Source of the DNA: Sediminispirochaeta bajacaliforniensis DSM 16054
GTDB taxonomy: Bacteria > Spirochaetota > Spirochaetia > DSM-16054 > Sediminispirochaetaceae
DNA: 64,000 nt
NCBI RefSeq assembly: GCF_000378205.1
Contig: NZ_KB899411.1
Span: 1-64,000, forward strand
Direction of reading: 5' to 3'
How positions within the stretch are numbered: the stretch's first letter is position 1; every line of letters begins with the position of its first letter. This document shows positions 43,675-52,719 of this stretch, piece by piece. Made by a program: the position numbers and the translations under genes. The notes beneath the pieces were generated by a model, which was not told the DNA's origin, did not search any database, and was given only the letters and a program-made list of their open reading frames with translations.

Positions 43675-44724
43675 TTAATCGATTTCAGCGTAGTGCTTAA
43701 GAACGGCAAAAAGATCGTCAAGGGCGCGGCAGTGGGTCCGTTCGTAACCATGACTTGCCGAAACCCCAGGCCCGATTAATCCGTGACGCAGGTCGTTACC
43801 CGCAGAAAGTGCGGCATCGGCATCACTTCCGTAAAAGGGATAGACATCCAGCGCAAAGTCGACATTGAGCGAACGAGCGGCAGCGGTTAATCCTTGCAGA
43901 ACCTTCCGATCAAAGGGCCCCCTGGAATCCATGGCGCATATGGAAATCGTGGTATCGGAACCGGAAAGGTCCTCTCCGACCACCCCCATATCCACTGCAA
44001 CAAATTCTCCGACATCGCTTCCGAAACCGGTTGATCCTCCATGACCGACCTCTTCATGAAGGGAGAAAAAAAGCGACAAACGCCGCTTTGGATGAAAAGA
44101 TCCGTCCGCGACTGCGTCGGATAAGGCCAAAAGCACCGCTACGGCAGCCTTATCGTCGAGATGCCGGCTTTTGATAAAGCCTGTCTCGGTGACGACGGTC
44201 CTCGGATCAAAAGAAATCCAATCTCCGGGAGCAATTCCAAGCTCCCTGCACCGGACATCAGAATCGATACATTGATCAAGGACGATTTCGAGATTTTCAT
44301 CACTTCGCTTGGCCTCCGAAGCATCCTTGCTTGCATGAACGGAAGGGTTGGAAAACTGCACTGTGCCACTATAAGACAGCCCTGATGCAGTATGGACCAC
44401 ACAATTCTCCCGCTCGACAGAGTGGTCGGGGTAAGAACCGATCTTGGCAAAGCGAAGCCTTCCGTTGGATTTTATCGTACGGACCATGGCCCCCAGGGTA
44501 TCAAGGTGAGCGGAATAGACCAAAGGTCGCCCCGCTCCTCCAAGATGACACAACAACTCTCCCTTACGCATTCTCTCACATACAAATCCAGCGGCCGAAA
44601 GTCGCTTTTCAAGCTCATCTGCAAGAGGCTCGGCAAAGCCGGTCGGCGATGGAAACGCACAGAGATATTTCAACCGTTCAAGGATTGTTTTCAGTACAGC
44701 GGCATCACGGTAGGAGTAACTCAT
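43675..44724 (-). CDS. M42-family metallo-aminopeptidase
   Basis: A 349-residue M42 peptidase. Metal and catalytic residues are in SAHLDTLG, the SRHLDDKAAVAVLL region, SLHEEVGHGG, VDMGV and the final THCRALDD, in family order. M42 enzymes form cytosolic tetrahedral particles that trim peptides. No ribosome binding site is visible before the ATG; a TACACT element ends 7 nt upstream, so this message may also be leaderless. Confidence 0.88.
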   Translation of the reverse strand: MSYSYRDAAVLKTILERLKYLCAFPSPTGFAEPLADELEKRLSAAGFVCERMRKGELLCHLGGAGRPLVYSAHLDTLGAMVRTIKSNGRLRFAKIGSYPDHSVERENCVVHTASGLSYSGTVQFSNPSVHASKDASEAKRSDENLEIVLDQCIDSDVRCRELGIAPGDWISFDPRTVVTETGFIKSRHLDDKAAVAVLLALSDAVADGSFHPKRRLSLFFSLHEEVGHGGSTGFGSDVGEFVAVDMGVVGEDLSGSDTTISICAMDSRGPFDRKVLQGLTAAARSLNVDFALDVYPFYGSDADAALSAGNDLRHGLIGPGVSASHGYERTHCRALDDLFAVLKHYAEID

Positions 44725-44835
44725 GGCAGAAAGTGTATCTCATTGTTGCACTTTGTTCCAGCAAAATAAAAACCGGCGGCAGCGGCTGCCAATGCAATCC
44801 AAGAAAACGAAACGCATATGCTCATAGCTCGAGCC

Positions 44836-45585
44836 CTATTCCGATTCCGAAAGATTCCAGACCAAATCCCAGATTATTTTCATCGAGGCTGAGAGCTCTT
44901 CACTCTCAATGATCAGGCCGTAGCCTTCCTTGTTTGACGAAGCAATACCCAGCCTACCGTCGTATATATACAAACTGATGAAATCCGTCCGACTTGCCTG
45001 CGGAAAAAAACGAACATTTCGCAAGTTTTGCCGGCTGCCTTTCAGAAAGTCAAGATCCACTTCAGCATTCCTTACCCTGAGAGAATTGGACCAGATTCCC
45101 CGTTCAATCCGTTTCGTTACGAAATTCTTTAGATAATCTGCTCCAAGCAGGTCGATCATTTTTATCCCGACATCAAAATAGAAATATTCACCCGACCTGA
45201 TTTCCAAGAGTTCATCATGTATCTGTTTGAGTCCGGACGGACCGTCGAAGTATCTGATATTCGGCTTGTTCGGGCTGTTTTCGTACATCGTTCTCAATTC
45301 CGGCAGAATGCGATCAATCATATTGAGAGTCTGGCGCGGTTGTTCTTTGAGATTTTCGGGATCAAGTACATAAAAGTATCTGCTCCGTGACTCCTTGTTG
45401 TTGACTGCAATCAGCCCGCGATGCATGAGATCGGTAGAGATGTCATAGACAGTTGTACGCTTTATTCCGGTCTCACGTGAGATTTGAGCGGCATTCGCCC
45501 GGCCCAGCTGCAGCAACGTCATATAGATGGCCGCCTGTTTCTCACTCAAACCTGCCTCTATCAGTTCGAACTCGGTAATCCTCAC
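44836..45585 (-). CDS. TrmB-family transcriptional regulator
   Basis: A 249-residue regulator with GTG start 45585 behind TTGGAGG. The N-terminal winged helix (LSEKQAAIYMTLLQLGRANAAQISRETGIKRTTVYDISTDL) is of the TrmB type, mainly known from archaea. A C-terminal effector domain follows (FYFDVGIKMIDLLGADYL, IYDGRLGIASSNKEGYG). It is divergent from the phosphonate operon, which it probably controls. Palindromes at 45601-45620 and 45722-45735 are candidate sites. Confidence 0.83.
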   Translation of the reverse strand: MRITEFELIEAGLSEKQAAIYMTLLQLGRANAAQISRETGIKRTTVYDISTDLMHRGLIAVNNKESRSRYFYVLDPENLKEQPRQTLNMIDRILPELRTMYENSPNKPNIRYFDGPSGLKQIHDELLEIRSGEYFYFDVGIKMIDLLGADYLKNFVTKRIERGIWSNSLRVRNAEVDLDFLKGSRQNLRNVRFFPQASRTDFISLYIYDGRLGIASSNKEGYGLIIESEELSASMKIIWDLVWNLSESE

Positions 45586-45600
45586 TTCATGCCTCCAAAG

Positions 45601-45620
45601 TTGTCGAACATTATCGACAA
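45601..45620. promoter_or_regulatory. Inverted repeat ahead of the TrmB gene
   Basis: TTGTCGA-ACATTA-TCGACAA, a perfect 7-6-7 palindrome starting 16 bp upstream of the GTG start of the TrmB-type regulator. It is a candidate autoregulatory operator. Confidence 0.6.
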
Positions 45621-45688
45621 ATCAAAATGACATATCTTAGCATTTAATTATACAATAATGAGTTATTCGTTAGATTGATTCAAAGTAG

Positions 45689-45735
45689 TTGCATGATTTT
45701 CTGACACCTTCTATACCAAGAATAAGATATCTTAT
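45689..45735 (+). promoter_or_regulatory. Phosphonate operon promoter with a 14-bp palindrome at the transcription start
   Basis: TTGCAT (45689-45694), 17-nt spacer, TATACC (45712-45717). Immediately downstream is the perfect palindrome ATAAGATATCTTAT (45722-45735), just before AGGAG and ATG 45747. A half-copy ATATCTTA occurs at about 45632. A repressor bound here would block transcription start. Confidence 0.65.
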
Positions 45736-45746
45736 AGGAGAAAATC

Positions 45747-46787
45747 ATGAAGAAAACCGCTGTAGTTTTATTCCTGCTTGTGTCGGCACTGTCCGCGGCA
45801 TTCGCAGGAGGTTAGAAAGAAGATAACGTTCAAGAACTTATTGTGTATACGGCCCTTGAGGACGACCAAATTCCGGTTTACCTAGAAGCCTTCTACAAAG
45901 AACACCCTGAAATGGAGGGCAAGGTACATATCGTCAGGGATTCTACCGGTATCATGACCGCCAAGCTCCTGGCGGAAAAAGACAACCCGCAGGCCGATCT
46001 TGTCTGGGGTACTGCAGCAACCAGCCTCCTTGTGGCAAAACAGCAGGGGATGCTGGAACCCTACAGTCCCGCAGGTCTGGACAGGATTCTCAAGGGCTTT
46101 CGCGATCCCGCAGAGGTTCCGAGCTGGGTCGGAATCGACGCATGGATGACCGGAATTGTCGTCAACACTATCGAAACCGAAGCAAAAGGGCTCCCTCATC
46201 CGAAATCTTACAAGGATCTTCTTGATCCGGTTTATGCCGGTTCGCTCGTCATGCCAAATCCTGCCTCTTCCGGAACAGGCTTCCTTACCGTATCCGCAAT
46301 TCTTCAGCTTATGGGCGAAGACGCAGGCTGGAAGTATCTCGACGACCTGCACAAAAATATTGCGGTATACACGCATTCCGGATCACAGCCCGCCAAGCTT
46401 GCCGGTGCGGGAGAGTATCCTATCGGCATCTCCTTTTTCTATAGAGGAGTCAAGCAGAAGAAATCGGGCCAGCCTGTTGTCACCTACAGCCCCGCAGAAA
46501 GCAGCGGATTCGACGTTGAAGCAAATGCTCTCATCAAAAAAGATGGTATCAAACCAGAAGCAAGGATGTTTCTCGACTGGGCAATATCCGACAGTGCAAT
46601 GGAGCAATACGCAAAAAGCTATCCGATTACCGCCGTTAAGAATATGTGGGGAATTCCCGATGGCTTCCCGCAGAATCCGACCGCGCTCATCATCGACAAC
46701 GACTTCGAATGGGCGGCTTCAAACCGGCAGAGGATATTGGAAGAATGGACAAGAAGATACGATTCCAAATCATTACCTAAAAACTAA
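45747..46787 (+). pseudogene. 2-aminoethylphosphonate-type ABC binding protein, interrupted by in-frame TAG
   Basis: From ATG 45747 (AGGAG upstream) 22 codons encode a clear signal peptide ending SAAFAGG. Codon 23 is TAG (45813-45815), and the same frame continues [18 protein letters not shown] through a full 2-AEP/ferric-type binding protein of about 323 further residues, ending at 46787. Related spirochaete proteins usually have Gln after AGG, so a CAG-to-TAG change explains the break. Only a cytoplasmic form from GTG 45843 could be made without readthrough. No other defect is visible, so the mutation is recent, suppressed, or a sequencing error. Confidence 0.82.
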
Positions 46788-46858
46788 AACACGAATTTCA
46801 GCTGATGTTGACGAGGGCGGGGAATGTCCCTGCCTTCTATGCATGACCGGAGAAGGAT

Positions 46859-47908
46859 ATGAGCGAAAGTTTTTTGAAAGTAGAACATGTCGATAAATCG
46901 TTTCAGAATTTCCAGGCACTGAAAGATATTAATGTCGAGGCAGAGGAAGGAGAGTTTCTTTGTCTTCTCGGTCCCAGCGGATGCGGGAAAACCACCTTAC
47001 TCAGAATAATCGCCGGACTGGAAAATCCGGACTGCGGCAGGGTGTTTCTTGCAGGAAGAGAAGTTACGAAATATCCTGTTGCCGCACGAAATATCGGCAT
47101 TGTATTCCAGTCCTATGCCCTTTTCCCCAACCTGAACGCGTACGACAATATTGCCTACGGACTGAAACAGAAAGGGATATCAAAGTCAGAAGCGGCGGAT
47201 AAAGTACATCGTATTCTCGAAAAGGTAGGCTTGGGGAAAAAGGCCAAACACTACCCGGCGCAGCTTTCGGGAGGACAGCAGCAAAGGGTTGCTCTGGCGC
47301 GTGCATTGGTTCTTTCCCCGGATATACTGCTGCTCGACGAACCCTTGAGTGCACTTGATGCAAAGGTCAGAAACAAGCTTCGGAAGGAGATCAGGAATCT
47401 TCAAAAGGATTTCGGTATTACCACAATCATGGTAACCCACGATCAGGAAGAGGCCCTCACCATGGCCGACAGAGTGCTTGTCATGAATCAGGCAGAAATA
47501 ATCCAGAGTGGTACTCCCGCTCAGATCTATGCCGAGCCTGCAACATCGTTTATCGCCAATTTTATCGGTGAGATGAATCTCCTGAAGAAGTTTACGGCAC
47601 AGGATATCGAAGCGCTGATAGACCGGGATGCTGAAACCTACGTTGATGCGGTGAAGATTGCAATTCGGCCGGAAGAAGTAAGGGTCGAAAAATCCGGCAC
47701 CGGTGCGGAATCGAGGCTGATCAATACTGAATTCCGCGGTTCATTTCTTAGACTGACATTTGAAACATGTACGGATTCCGCGCTCAGGATTGATGCGGAT
47801 ATGTCCCGGGACAATTTCAATCACCTTGCAATTGCCCCGGGAGATTCGGCAGGCCTCATCTTTCCCAAAGAAGCGGTGCATATTTTCCGAGACAAAGAAA
47901 ATGATTAG
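46859..47908 (+). CDS. 2-aminoethylphosphonate-type ABC transporter ATPase
   Basis: A 349-residue ATPase of the PotA/FbpC/PhnT group. Walker A GPSGCGKTT, Q-loop VFQSYALFPNL, signature LSGGQQQRVALARAL, Walker B LLLDEPLSALD and the switch THDQEEALTMAD are all intact. The C-terminal TOBE-like regulatory domain contains IRPEEV. Its stop overlaps the permease start by 8 bp. Cargo is inferred from the phnX gene downstream. Confidence 0.9.
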   Translation: MSESFLKVEHVDKSFQNFQALKDINVEAEEGEFLCLLGPSGCGKTTLLRIIAGLENPDCGRVFLAGREVTKYPVAARNIGIVFQSYALFPNLNAYDNIAYGLKQKGISKSEAADKVHRILEKVGLGKKAKHYPAQLSGGQQQRVALARALVLSPDILLLDEPLSALDAKVRNKLRKEIRNLQKDFGITTIMVTHDQEEALTMADRVLVMNQAEIIQSGTPAQIYAEPATSFIANFIGEMNLLKKFTAQDIEALIDRDAETYVDAVKIAIRPEEVRVEKSGTGAESRLINTEFRGSFLRLTFETCTDSALRIDADMSRDNFNHLAIAPGDSAGLIFPKEAVHIFRDKEND

Positions 47909-49634
47909 AACGGCCCAAGGCCTTGAACAGCGGCTGATAAAGTTGATTCTCATTGTTTTTCTGTTATTTCTTTGTATTTCAGTTGTCTTCCCGATCATCA
48001 TGCTGCTTGACAGAAGCATGCACGACAGAATGGATAACTTTGTCGGGGCCGCAAACTTTGTAAAATTCTTTACCAATCCCGGTTTATTCACATCGCTGAT
48101 AAACACACTTTTTGTTTCGGTTATGACGACTGTCATTTCCCTCCCCCTCGGTCTCGGATATGCTTTTTTTCTCAGTCGTTTTGAAATTCGAGGCAGGGTC
48201 TTCTTTCGTCTGATTGCGATGGTTCCGCTCTTTGCGCCGACGATGCTGCAGGGGATAGCGCTACGATACCTTTTCGGTAATAAAGGACTTATTACAACCG
48301 GTTTTTTCGGCTGGACAGAGCAGGTATTGGGAGTCGGCGGTATCAATATTCACCTGTATGGTCCTGTAGGAATAATCATAGCCGAGGTCTTTTACACCTT
48401 TCCCCAGGTTTACATGATTCTGACGATGGCCCTTTCCATGAGCGATGCACGGTTGTATGAGGCCGCCGAATCACTCTACGCAAAGAAACATCGGCTCTTT
48501 CTGGACGTAACCCTTCCAGGGATTAAATACGGCCTTATCAGTGCGGCTTTTGTGGCCTTCACCCTTTCGTTTACCGATTTTGGAGCCCCAAAGATAGTGG
48601 GAGGAAACTTTAATGTGCTCGCCGTCGGCATCTATAAGCAGGTCGTCGGTCAACAGAATTTCGGGCTCGGATCAACCATCTCGATAATACTTATGCTGCC
48701 GACCTTTATAGCATTCCTTGTCGACCGTTACATTCAAAGCAGACAGCGAATGACCTTCTCCTCCAAAGCCGTTCCATTACAGAGAAAATACAACAAGCTG
48801 ATGTCCAACGTGGGCTTCATCTACTGTCTAATCATCGTTTTGATGATTCTGCTCATAGTCGGTGCAGCAATTTACGCCTCGCTTGTTGTTGCATGGCCAT
48901 ATAATCTAAACATAGGATTGCGCCATTTCAATTTTAATGATGTTGCGGGGAACGGAATTCAGGCCTTCTGGAATTCGATCACCGCGGCACTGCTTTCAGC
49001 CTTCATCGGCACGGCAATCGTCTTCTCTTCCGCCTATATGATTGAAAAAATTGTTGAGCTTCCCTGGCTGCGAAAAATTTCCTACTTGTTGTCGATTATT
49101 CCGCTGGCTCTGCCCGGGCTTGTCATTGGTATCGCATACATCTTCTTTTTTAATGCACCAGCCTTTGACGTTCTGGGCATGGAGATTCCGAATCCCTTCA
49201 ACGGAATATACGGAACAATCTGGATAATCGTGTTGGCAAACATCATCCACTTTTATTCGGTCAATTTTCTTACCGCAACCACATCACTGAGGAAACTCGA
49301 TAAGGAAATAGAAGAGGTCTCAAAATCTCTTGCGATTCCCTTTTACAAGGCCTTCGGCAGAGTCACGCTACCGGTAAACCTCCATGCAGTAATTGAAATA
49401 TTCTCATATTTTTTTGTCAATTCGATGGCCACAATCTCTGCCGTGATCTTTCTTTACAGCCCGAAATTCAAGCTGGCCTCCGTTCTGATTGTCAACATGG
49501 ATGATGCCGGAGACATTGCCGAAGCGGCCGCCATGTCAGTACTGATTCTGCTTACCAATATCCTGTTCAGGATGATCATAGCTTTTATACAAGGCAACAT
49601 CGAAACGTACACGGAAAAATGGAAAAGAAAATGA
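47901..49634 (+). CDS. 2-aminoethylphosphonate-type ABC permease, two fused channel domains
   Basis: A 577-residue inner-membrane protein starting at ATG 47901 inside the end of the ATPase gene. Two binding-protein-dependent permease domains are joined end to end: coupling loops EAAESLYAKKHRLFLDVTLPGI in the first half and EEVSKSLAIPFYKAFGRVTLPV in the second. About 12 membrane segments. This FbpB-like fusion replaces the separate PhnU and PhnV subunits of other systems. ATGA-type junction with the phnX frame. Confidence 0.9.
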   Translation: MIRTAQGLEQRLIKLILIVFLLFLCISVVFPIIMLLDRSMHDRMDNFVGAANFVKFFTNPGLFTSLINTLFVSVMTTVISLPLGLGYAFFLSRFEIRGRVFFRLIAMVPLFAPTMLQGIALRYLFGNKGLITTGFFGWTEQVLGVGGINIHLYGPVGIIIAEVFYTFPQVYMILTMALSMSDARLYEAAESLYAKKHRLFLDVTLPGIKYGLISAAFVAFTLSFTDFGAPKIVGGNFNVLAVGIYKQVVGQQNFGLGSTISIILMLPTFIAFLVDRYIQSRQRMTFSSKAVPLQRKYNKLMSNVGFIYCLIIVLMILLIVGAAIYASLVVAWPYNLNIGLRHFNFNDVAGNGIQAFWNSITAALLSAFIGTAIVFSSAYMIEKIVELPWLRKISYLLSIIPLALPGLVIGIAYIFFFNAPAFDVLGMEIPNPFNGIYGTIWIIVLANIIHFYSVNFLTATTSLRKLDKEIEEVSKSLAIPFYKAFGRVTLPVNLHAVIEIFSYFFVNSMATISAVIFLYSPKFKLASVLIVNMDDAGDIAEAAAMSVLILLTNILFRMIIAFIQGNIETYTEKWKRK

Positions 49635-49657
49635 TTTTGACGACAAGGAGAATGAGC

Positions 49658-50461
49658 GTGAAACATATAGAAATGGTTGTTTTTGACTGGGCGGGAACTA
49701 CGATAGATTACGGTTGCATTGCGCCCCTGGACGCATTTGTTTCGTCGTTTAAGGAATACGGCGTCGACATAACACCTGAAGAAGCCAGGGCCCCAATGGG
49801 AATGAAGAAACGTGATCATGTGGCCGCCATTCTTGGGATAGAGCGGGTGGTCCGCATCTGGCAGAACAAGCATGGACGATTTCCGGATGAAAACGATATT
49901 GAAGGTATTTACACAAGCTTTGAAAAGAAAATATGTGCCACCCTTTCCAGCTACTGCACCCCTATCCCCGGTGTCATCGAAACGCTGGAGCAATTGCGTG
50001 ATAACGGATTAAAAATAGGTTCAACCACCGGGTATACGAGGGAGATGATGGATATTGTTGTTCCAGAGGCAAAGAAAAACGGTTACCATCCCGATTATCT
50101 CGTGACCTCAAGCGATGTTCCTGCAGGCAGGCCATATCCGTATATGATCTGGTCTAATGCTGTTGCGCTTGATGTTCCGGATCTTCAGCACATCGTAAAA
50201 GTCGGAGACACAAAAGCAGACATCGCCGAAGGGGTTTCGGCAGGCGTGTGGACGGTTGCCATCATCGAAGGCAGCAGTATATGGGCCTTGTCAAAGGAAG
50301 AAACCAAAGCACTTAGTCCCCAGAACTACCACAGCCGTTTCTCCACATGCCAAAACATCTGCATGAATGCAGGTGCTCATTATGTGATAAAGGATATCAC
50401 CAAGCTTCCCGAAATCCTTGCAATAATCGACAGTCAGATTGAACTTGGAAAACGGGCATAA
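49658..50461 (+). CDS. phnX: Phosphonoacetaldehyde hydrolase
   Basis: A 267-residue HAD-superfamily phosphonatase that cleaves the C-P bond of phosphonoacetaldehyde to acetaldehyde and phosphate. GTG 49658 is favoured: AAGGAG lies 7 nt upstream, and the product then begins with the canonical MKHIEMVVFDWAGTTIDYG. Nucleophile D10, the Schiff-base lysine in MGMKKRDHV, STTGYTREMMD and KVGDTKADIAEG are all present. phnW, the transaminase that makes the substrate from 2-AEP, is not in the operon. Confidence 0.93.
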   Translation: MKHIEMVVFDWAGTTIDYGCIAPLDAFVSSFKEYGVDITPEEARAPMGMKKRDHVAAILGIERVVRIWQNKHGRFPDENDIEGIYTSFEKKICATLSSYCTPIPGVIETLEQLRDNGLKIGSTTGYTREMMDIVVPEAKKNGYHPDYLVTSSDVPAGRPYPYMIWSNAVALDVPDLQHIVKVGDTKADIAEGVSAGVWTVAIIEGSSIWALSKEETKALSPQNYHSRFSTCQNICMNAGAHYVIKDITKLPEILAIIDSQIELGKRA

Positions 50462-50474
50462 AGCGAAGAAACAT

Positions 50475-51275
50475 ATGGTGAATTCTTATGATTCGGATTC
50501 GTGGAAACCTACGTCAAATAAAGCCGCTGAAGATAGCTTCATTGAGTATTATGCTAAAATTTTTAGTCCGTACAAAATTGATACCATGCATGATTGTACC
50601 TTTGGGAGTGGATCGCTAACGTATCCCCTATATAAAATGGGATATTCAATGAGTGGCTCAGATTTAAGTGAGAATATGATTACCCTAGCGAGAAACTATA
50701 TTCAACAGGAAGGTTTAGAAATAGAAGTTTTTCAGAAAGATTTTCGGGAAATAAACCTAGATAATAAAGTCGATTGCTTAATTTCCACAGGGAATTCATT
50801 ACCACATGTTTCGAATACTGACTTGCAGAAAGCAATAAGAAATTTTGCCGATCAGATTAGAAGTCATGGCTATTTCTATTTTGATATAAGAAACTGGGAT
50901 AAAATATTAACCAACAAGCAAAGATTTTTTTCTTATGCTCTGAGTTTTAAAGGCGATATTATACGGCATCTCATGCAAGTGTGGGATTTTAGTGATGATA
51001 TGAAAACTGTGAAATTCAACCTGGTATTTACGGATTATGATAAAGACGGAAAAATAATAAACAGAAAAATTGAAACTATACCAACCTATTATCCAATCAG
51101 ATGGAATCTTTTAGAGAAATACTTGGAAGAAGCCGGATTTGAGATTATAAAGCGATACAATCATGATATTTTTCACAACTTTGGATCAAAGACTGAAGCC
51201 ATATTTGAGATAGGCAGTGAAAGTACCTTTATGGATGTGGATTGGTATGCTGTTCTATCAAGGAAAATACATTAG
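50475..51275 (+). CDS. Class I SAM-dependent methyltransferase, AT-rich
   Basis: A 266-residue protein. The SAM-binding region is recognisable as HDCTFGSGSLTYPLYKMGY with the acidic SGSDLSENMI, and motif IV-like VDCLISTGNSLPHV is present. The C-terminal half (YYPIRWNLLEKYLEEAGFEII) is typical of small-molecule methyltransferases related to glycine/sarcosine N-methyltransferase. Start ATG 50475 has only a weak site. Base composition is much more AT-rich than the neighbouring phosphonate genes, which suggests acquisition. The substrate is unknown. Confidence 0.75.
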   Translation: MVNSYDSDSWKPTSNKAAEDSFIEYYAKIFSPYKIDTMHDCTFGSGSLTYPLYKMGYSMSGSDLSENMITLARNYIQQEGLEIEVFQKDFREINLDNKVDCLISTGNSLPHVSNTDLQKAIRNFADQIRSHGYFYFDIRNWDKILTNKQRFFSYALSFKGDIIRHLMQVWDFSDDMKTVKFNLVFTDYDKDGKIINRKIETIPTYYPIRWNLLEKYLEEAGFEIIKRYNHDIFHNFGSKTEAIFEIGSESTFMDVDWYAVLSRKIH

Positions 51276-51497
51276 TCTTTATTATTACCTGCTCACCATC
51301 ACCAGTAATTGGAGTGGACATTGCTTCTGCCTTGGTCTTTACCGGAGATTTGCCGGCTATAGAGTTAATATAAGTTTGTTAGGAAAAAGATAAATATGCT
51401 GTAGCTATTTGCAAACGAAAGACTCATTCGATAATCTAACAGATGAAGTATAGATGTTTATTCTTCAACTTCCGATACAAATCAAGAGGAGGTTGGT

Positions 51498-51812
51498 ATG
51501 GGTATCAATATTACATTGATGCACTTTATTTCCGCCTTGCCGATGTGGACTATCAAGCTCACCTCAATAATTGTCGGCTACCTCGTCGTTCGGCTCGGAT
51601 ATAATTTGCTGATGGCTGGAGTAAAGGGTGAATTTACGTTCACAGGCGACATGAAAGGAATAAAAGCAGGACTTGCCAGCACTTCTCCAGGCCTGCTTTT
51701 CTTGTTGCTTGGAGTCATCTTAATGATTTACGCAGTAAGTCCTACTACCTCTTTTCAAACGACACTACCGACAAAAGAAACGACTGCCGAGAAACCAGAA
51801 GTGGGGTTTTAG
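51498..51812 (+). CDS. Small membrane protein, unknown
   Basis: A 104-residue protein with AGAGGAGG upstream of ATG 51498. Two membrane segments are predicted (WTIKLTSIIVGYLVVRLGYNLL and GLLFLLLGVILMIYAV), joined by a loop and followed by a Thr-rich tail. It is unrecognised, and lies 2 bp from the next gene, so the two are likely co-expressed and may interact at the membrane. Confidence 0.6.
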   Translation: MGINITLMHFISALPMWTIKLTSIIVGYLVVRLGYNLLMAGVKGEFTFTGDMKGIKAGLASTSPGLLFLLLGVILMIYAVSPTTSFQTTLPTKETTAEKPEVGF

Positions 51813-51814
51813 TT

Positions 51815-52402
51815 ATGTCACGTAATCGGCTGAGAGTCCTAATCGCGATTTCCATAGGAAGCTTATTTGGCGTCTTTTGTTTTGGGGAAACGACCGCACA
51901 ACTTCGGCAGCAAGGAATCCAGGCCTACAAAAAGAACGACTATGTTTCCGCGCTAAAGTATTTGTTCGCGTACCAACAAATAGCGGGCCACGATCTCGAA
52001 CCGGAAGCGCTTCAAAACCTCGAGTCTATTATCGCCTATTGTGAAGACCATGTTGTTTCGATTACTACGTCTTTGGGAACGACATCCGGTTCGTCCTCTG
52101 CTTTGTTTCAGTGGGTTTCTCCTGGACGACTTACAGAAGTCAACATGCCATCGACAGGTGGCGTTTTTCTTACCTCAAGTGGATTTCTGTATATAATCGA
52201 TAATGCAACTGGTGGTGTATTGCTATCATCCGATGGCACCGTACGACCAATCCCGAAACAACAAGAGGAGCAAATCATCACAGAGCTTGAACAGCCGTCT
52301 CTGTTAAGCATGCCATTGATCGAAACCAATAGATTACATCAACAAATACAGGAACAGCAGGAATTGCTTGAGGAAATTAAGAAAAGCGTACAGGAGCGTT
52401 AA
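51815..52402 (+). CDS. Secreted protein with a TPR-like segment, unknown
   Basis: A 195-residue protein with an N-terminal signal (VLIAISIGSLFGVFCFGETTA), a helical repeat-like part (LRQQGIQAYKKNDYVSALKYLFAYQQIAG, resembling one TPR unit), a Gly/Ser-rich beta segment (GGVFLTSSGFLYIIDNATGG) and a C-terminal coiled-coil-like Gln/Glu stretch (QQIQEQQELLEEIKKSV). No family is recognised. Paired with the membrane protein just upstream, in an AT-rich orphan-gene island. Confidence 0.55.
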   Translation: MSRNRLRVLIAISIGSLFGVFCFGETTAQLRQQGIQAYKKNDYVSALKYLFAYQQIAGHDLEPEALQNLESIIAYCEDHVVSITTSLGTTSGSSSALFQWVSPGRLTEVNMPSTGGVFLTSSGFLYIIDNATGGVLLSSDGTVRPIPKQQEEQIITELEQPSLLSMPLIETNRLHQQIQEQQELLEEIKKSVQER

Positions 52403-52497
52403 TTCATCTGATTATCGTTTCTAACATAGCATTCGTTTCTTGCTTCATTCGATAACTAATCATGCCAGTACGACTTTATAGTTTTGGAGGAACTATA

Positions 52498-52719
52498 ATG
52501 AGTAAAAAAGAATTTAGTGTTGCAACTTTTAATCTTTACAATCTGAATGAGCCGGGAAAACCTATGTACAATACAGAGGGGTGGAGTGAAGAAGATTATC
52601 ATAGTAAGAATCGAATTTGGCTATTTCAGGAACTTATAGTCTTCAATGACCACCTTAACTCTGAAGACCATAAACATGATGGCACAAACGACCATGGAAT
52701 ATTGAAAGCAACATTTTAG
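52498..52719 (+). pseudogene. Internally deleted endonuclease/exonuclease/phosphatase-family remnant
   Basis: A 73-codon frame with GGAGG before ATG 52498. The first about 35 residues (FSVATFNLYNLNEPGKPMY, then WSEEDYHSKNRIW) match the N-terminus of EEP-fold nucleases. The last about 30 (IVFNDHLNSEDHKHDGTNDHGILKATF) resemble that family's C-terminal NDH and DHG...ATF end. The roughly 250 residues normally between, with most catalytic residues, are gone. It looks like an in-frame deletion product and should be inactive. Confidence 0.55.

Noticed and set aside
45813-45815. TAG as a pyrrolysine codon in the phosphonate binding protein
   Set aside because: Position is the signal-peptide junction, where a special residue has no use; a simple CAG-to-TAG change is far more likely, and no pyl genes are seen here.
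51300-51392. Short frame reading VIGVDIASALVFTGDL as an IS110-type transposase remnant
   Set aside because: Too short, lacks a start, and the similarity to the IS110 opening motif is only a few residues.
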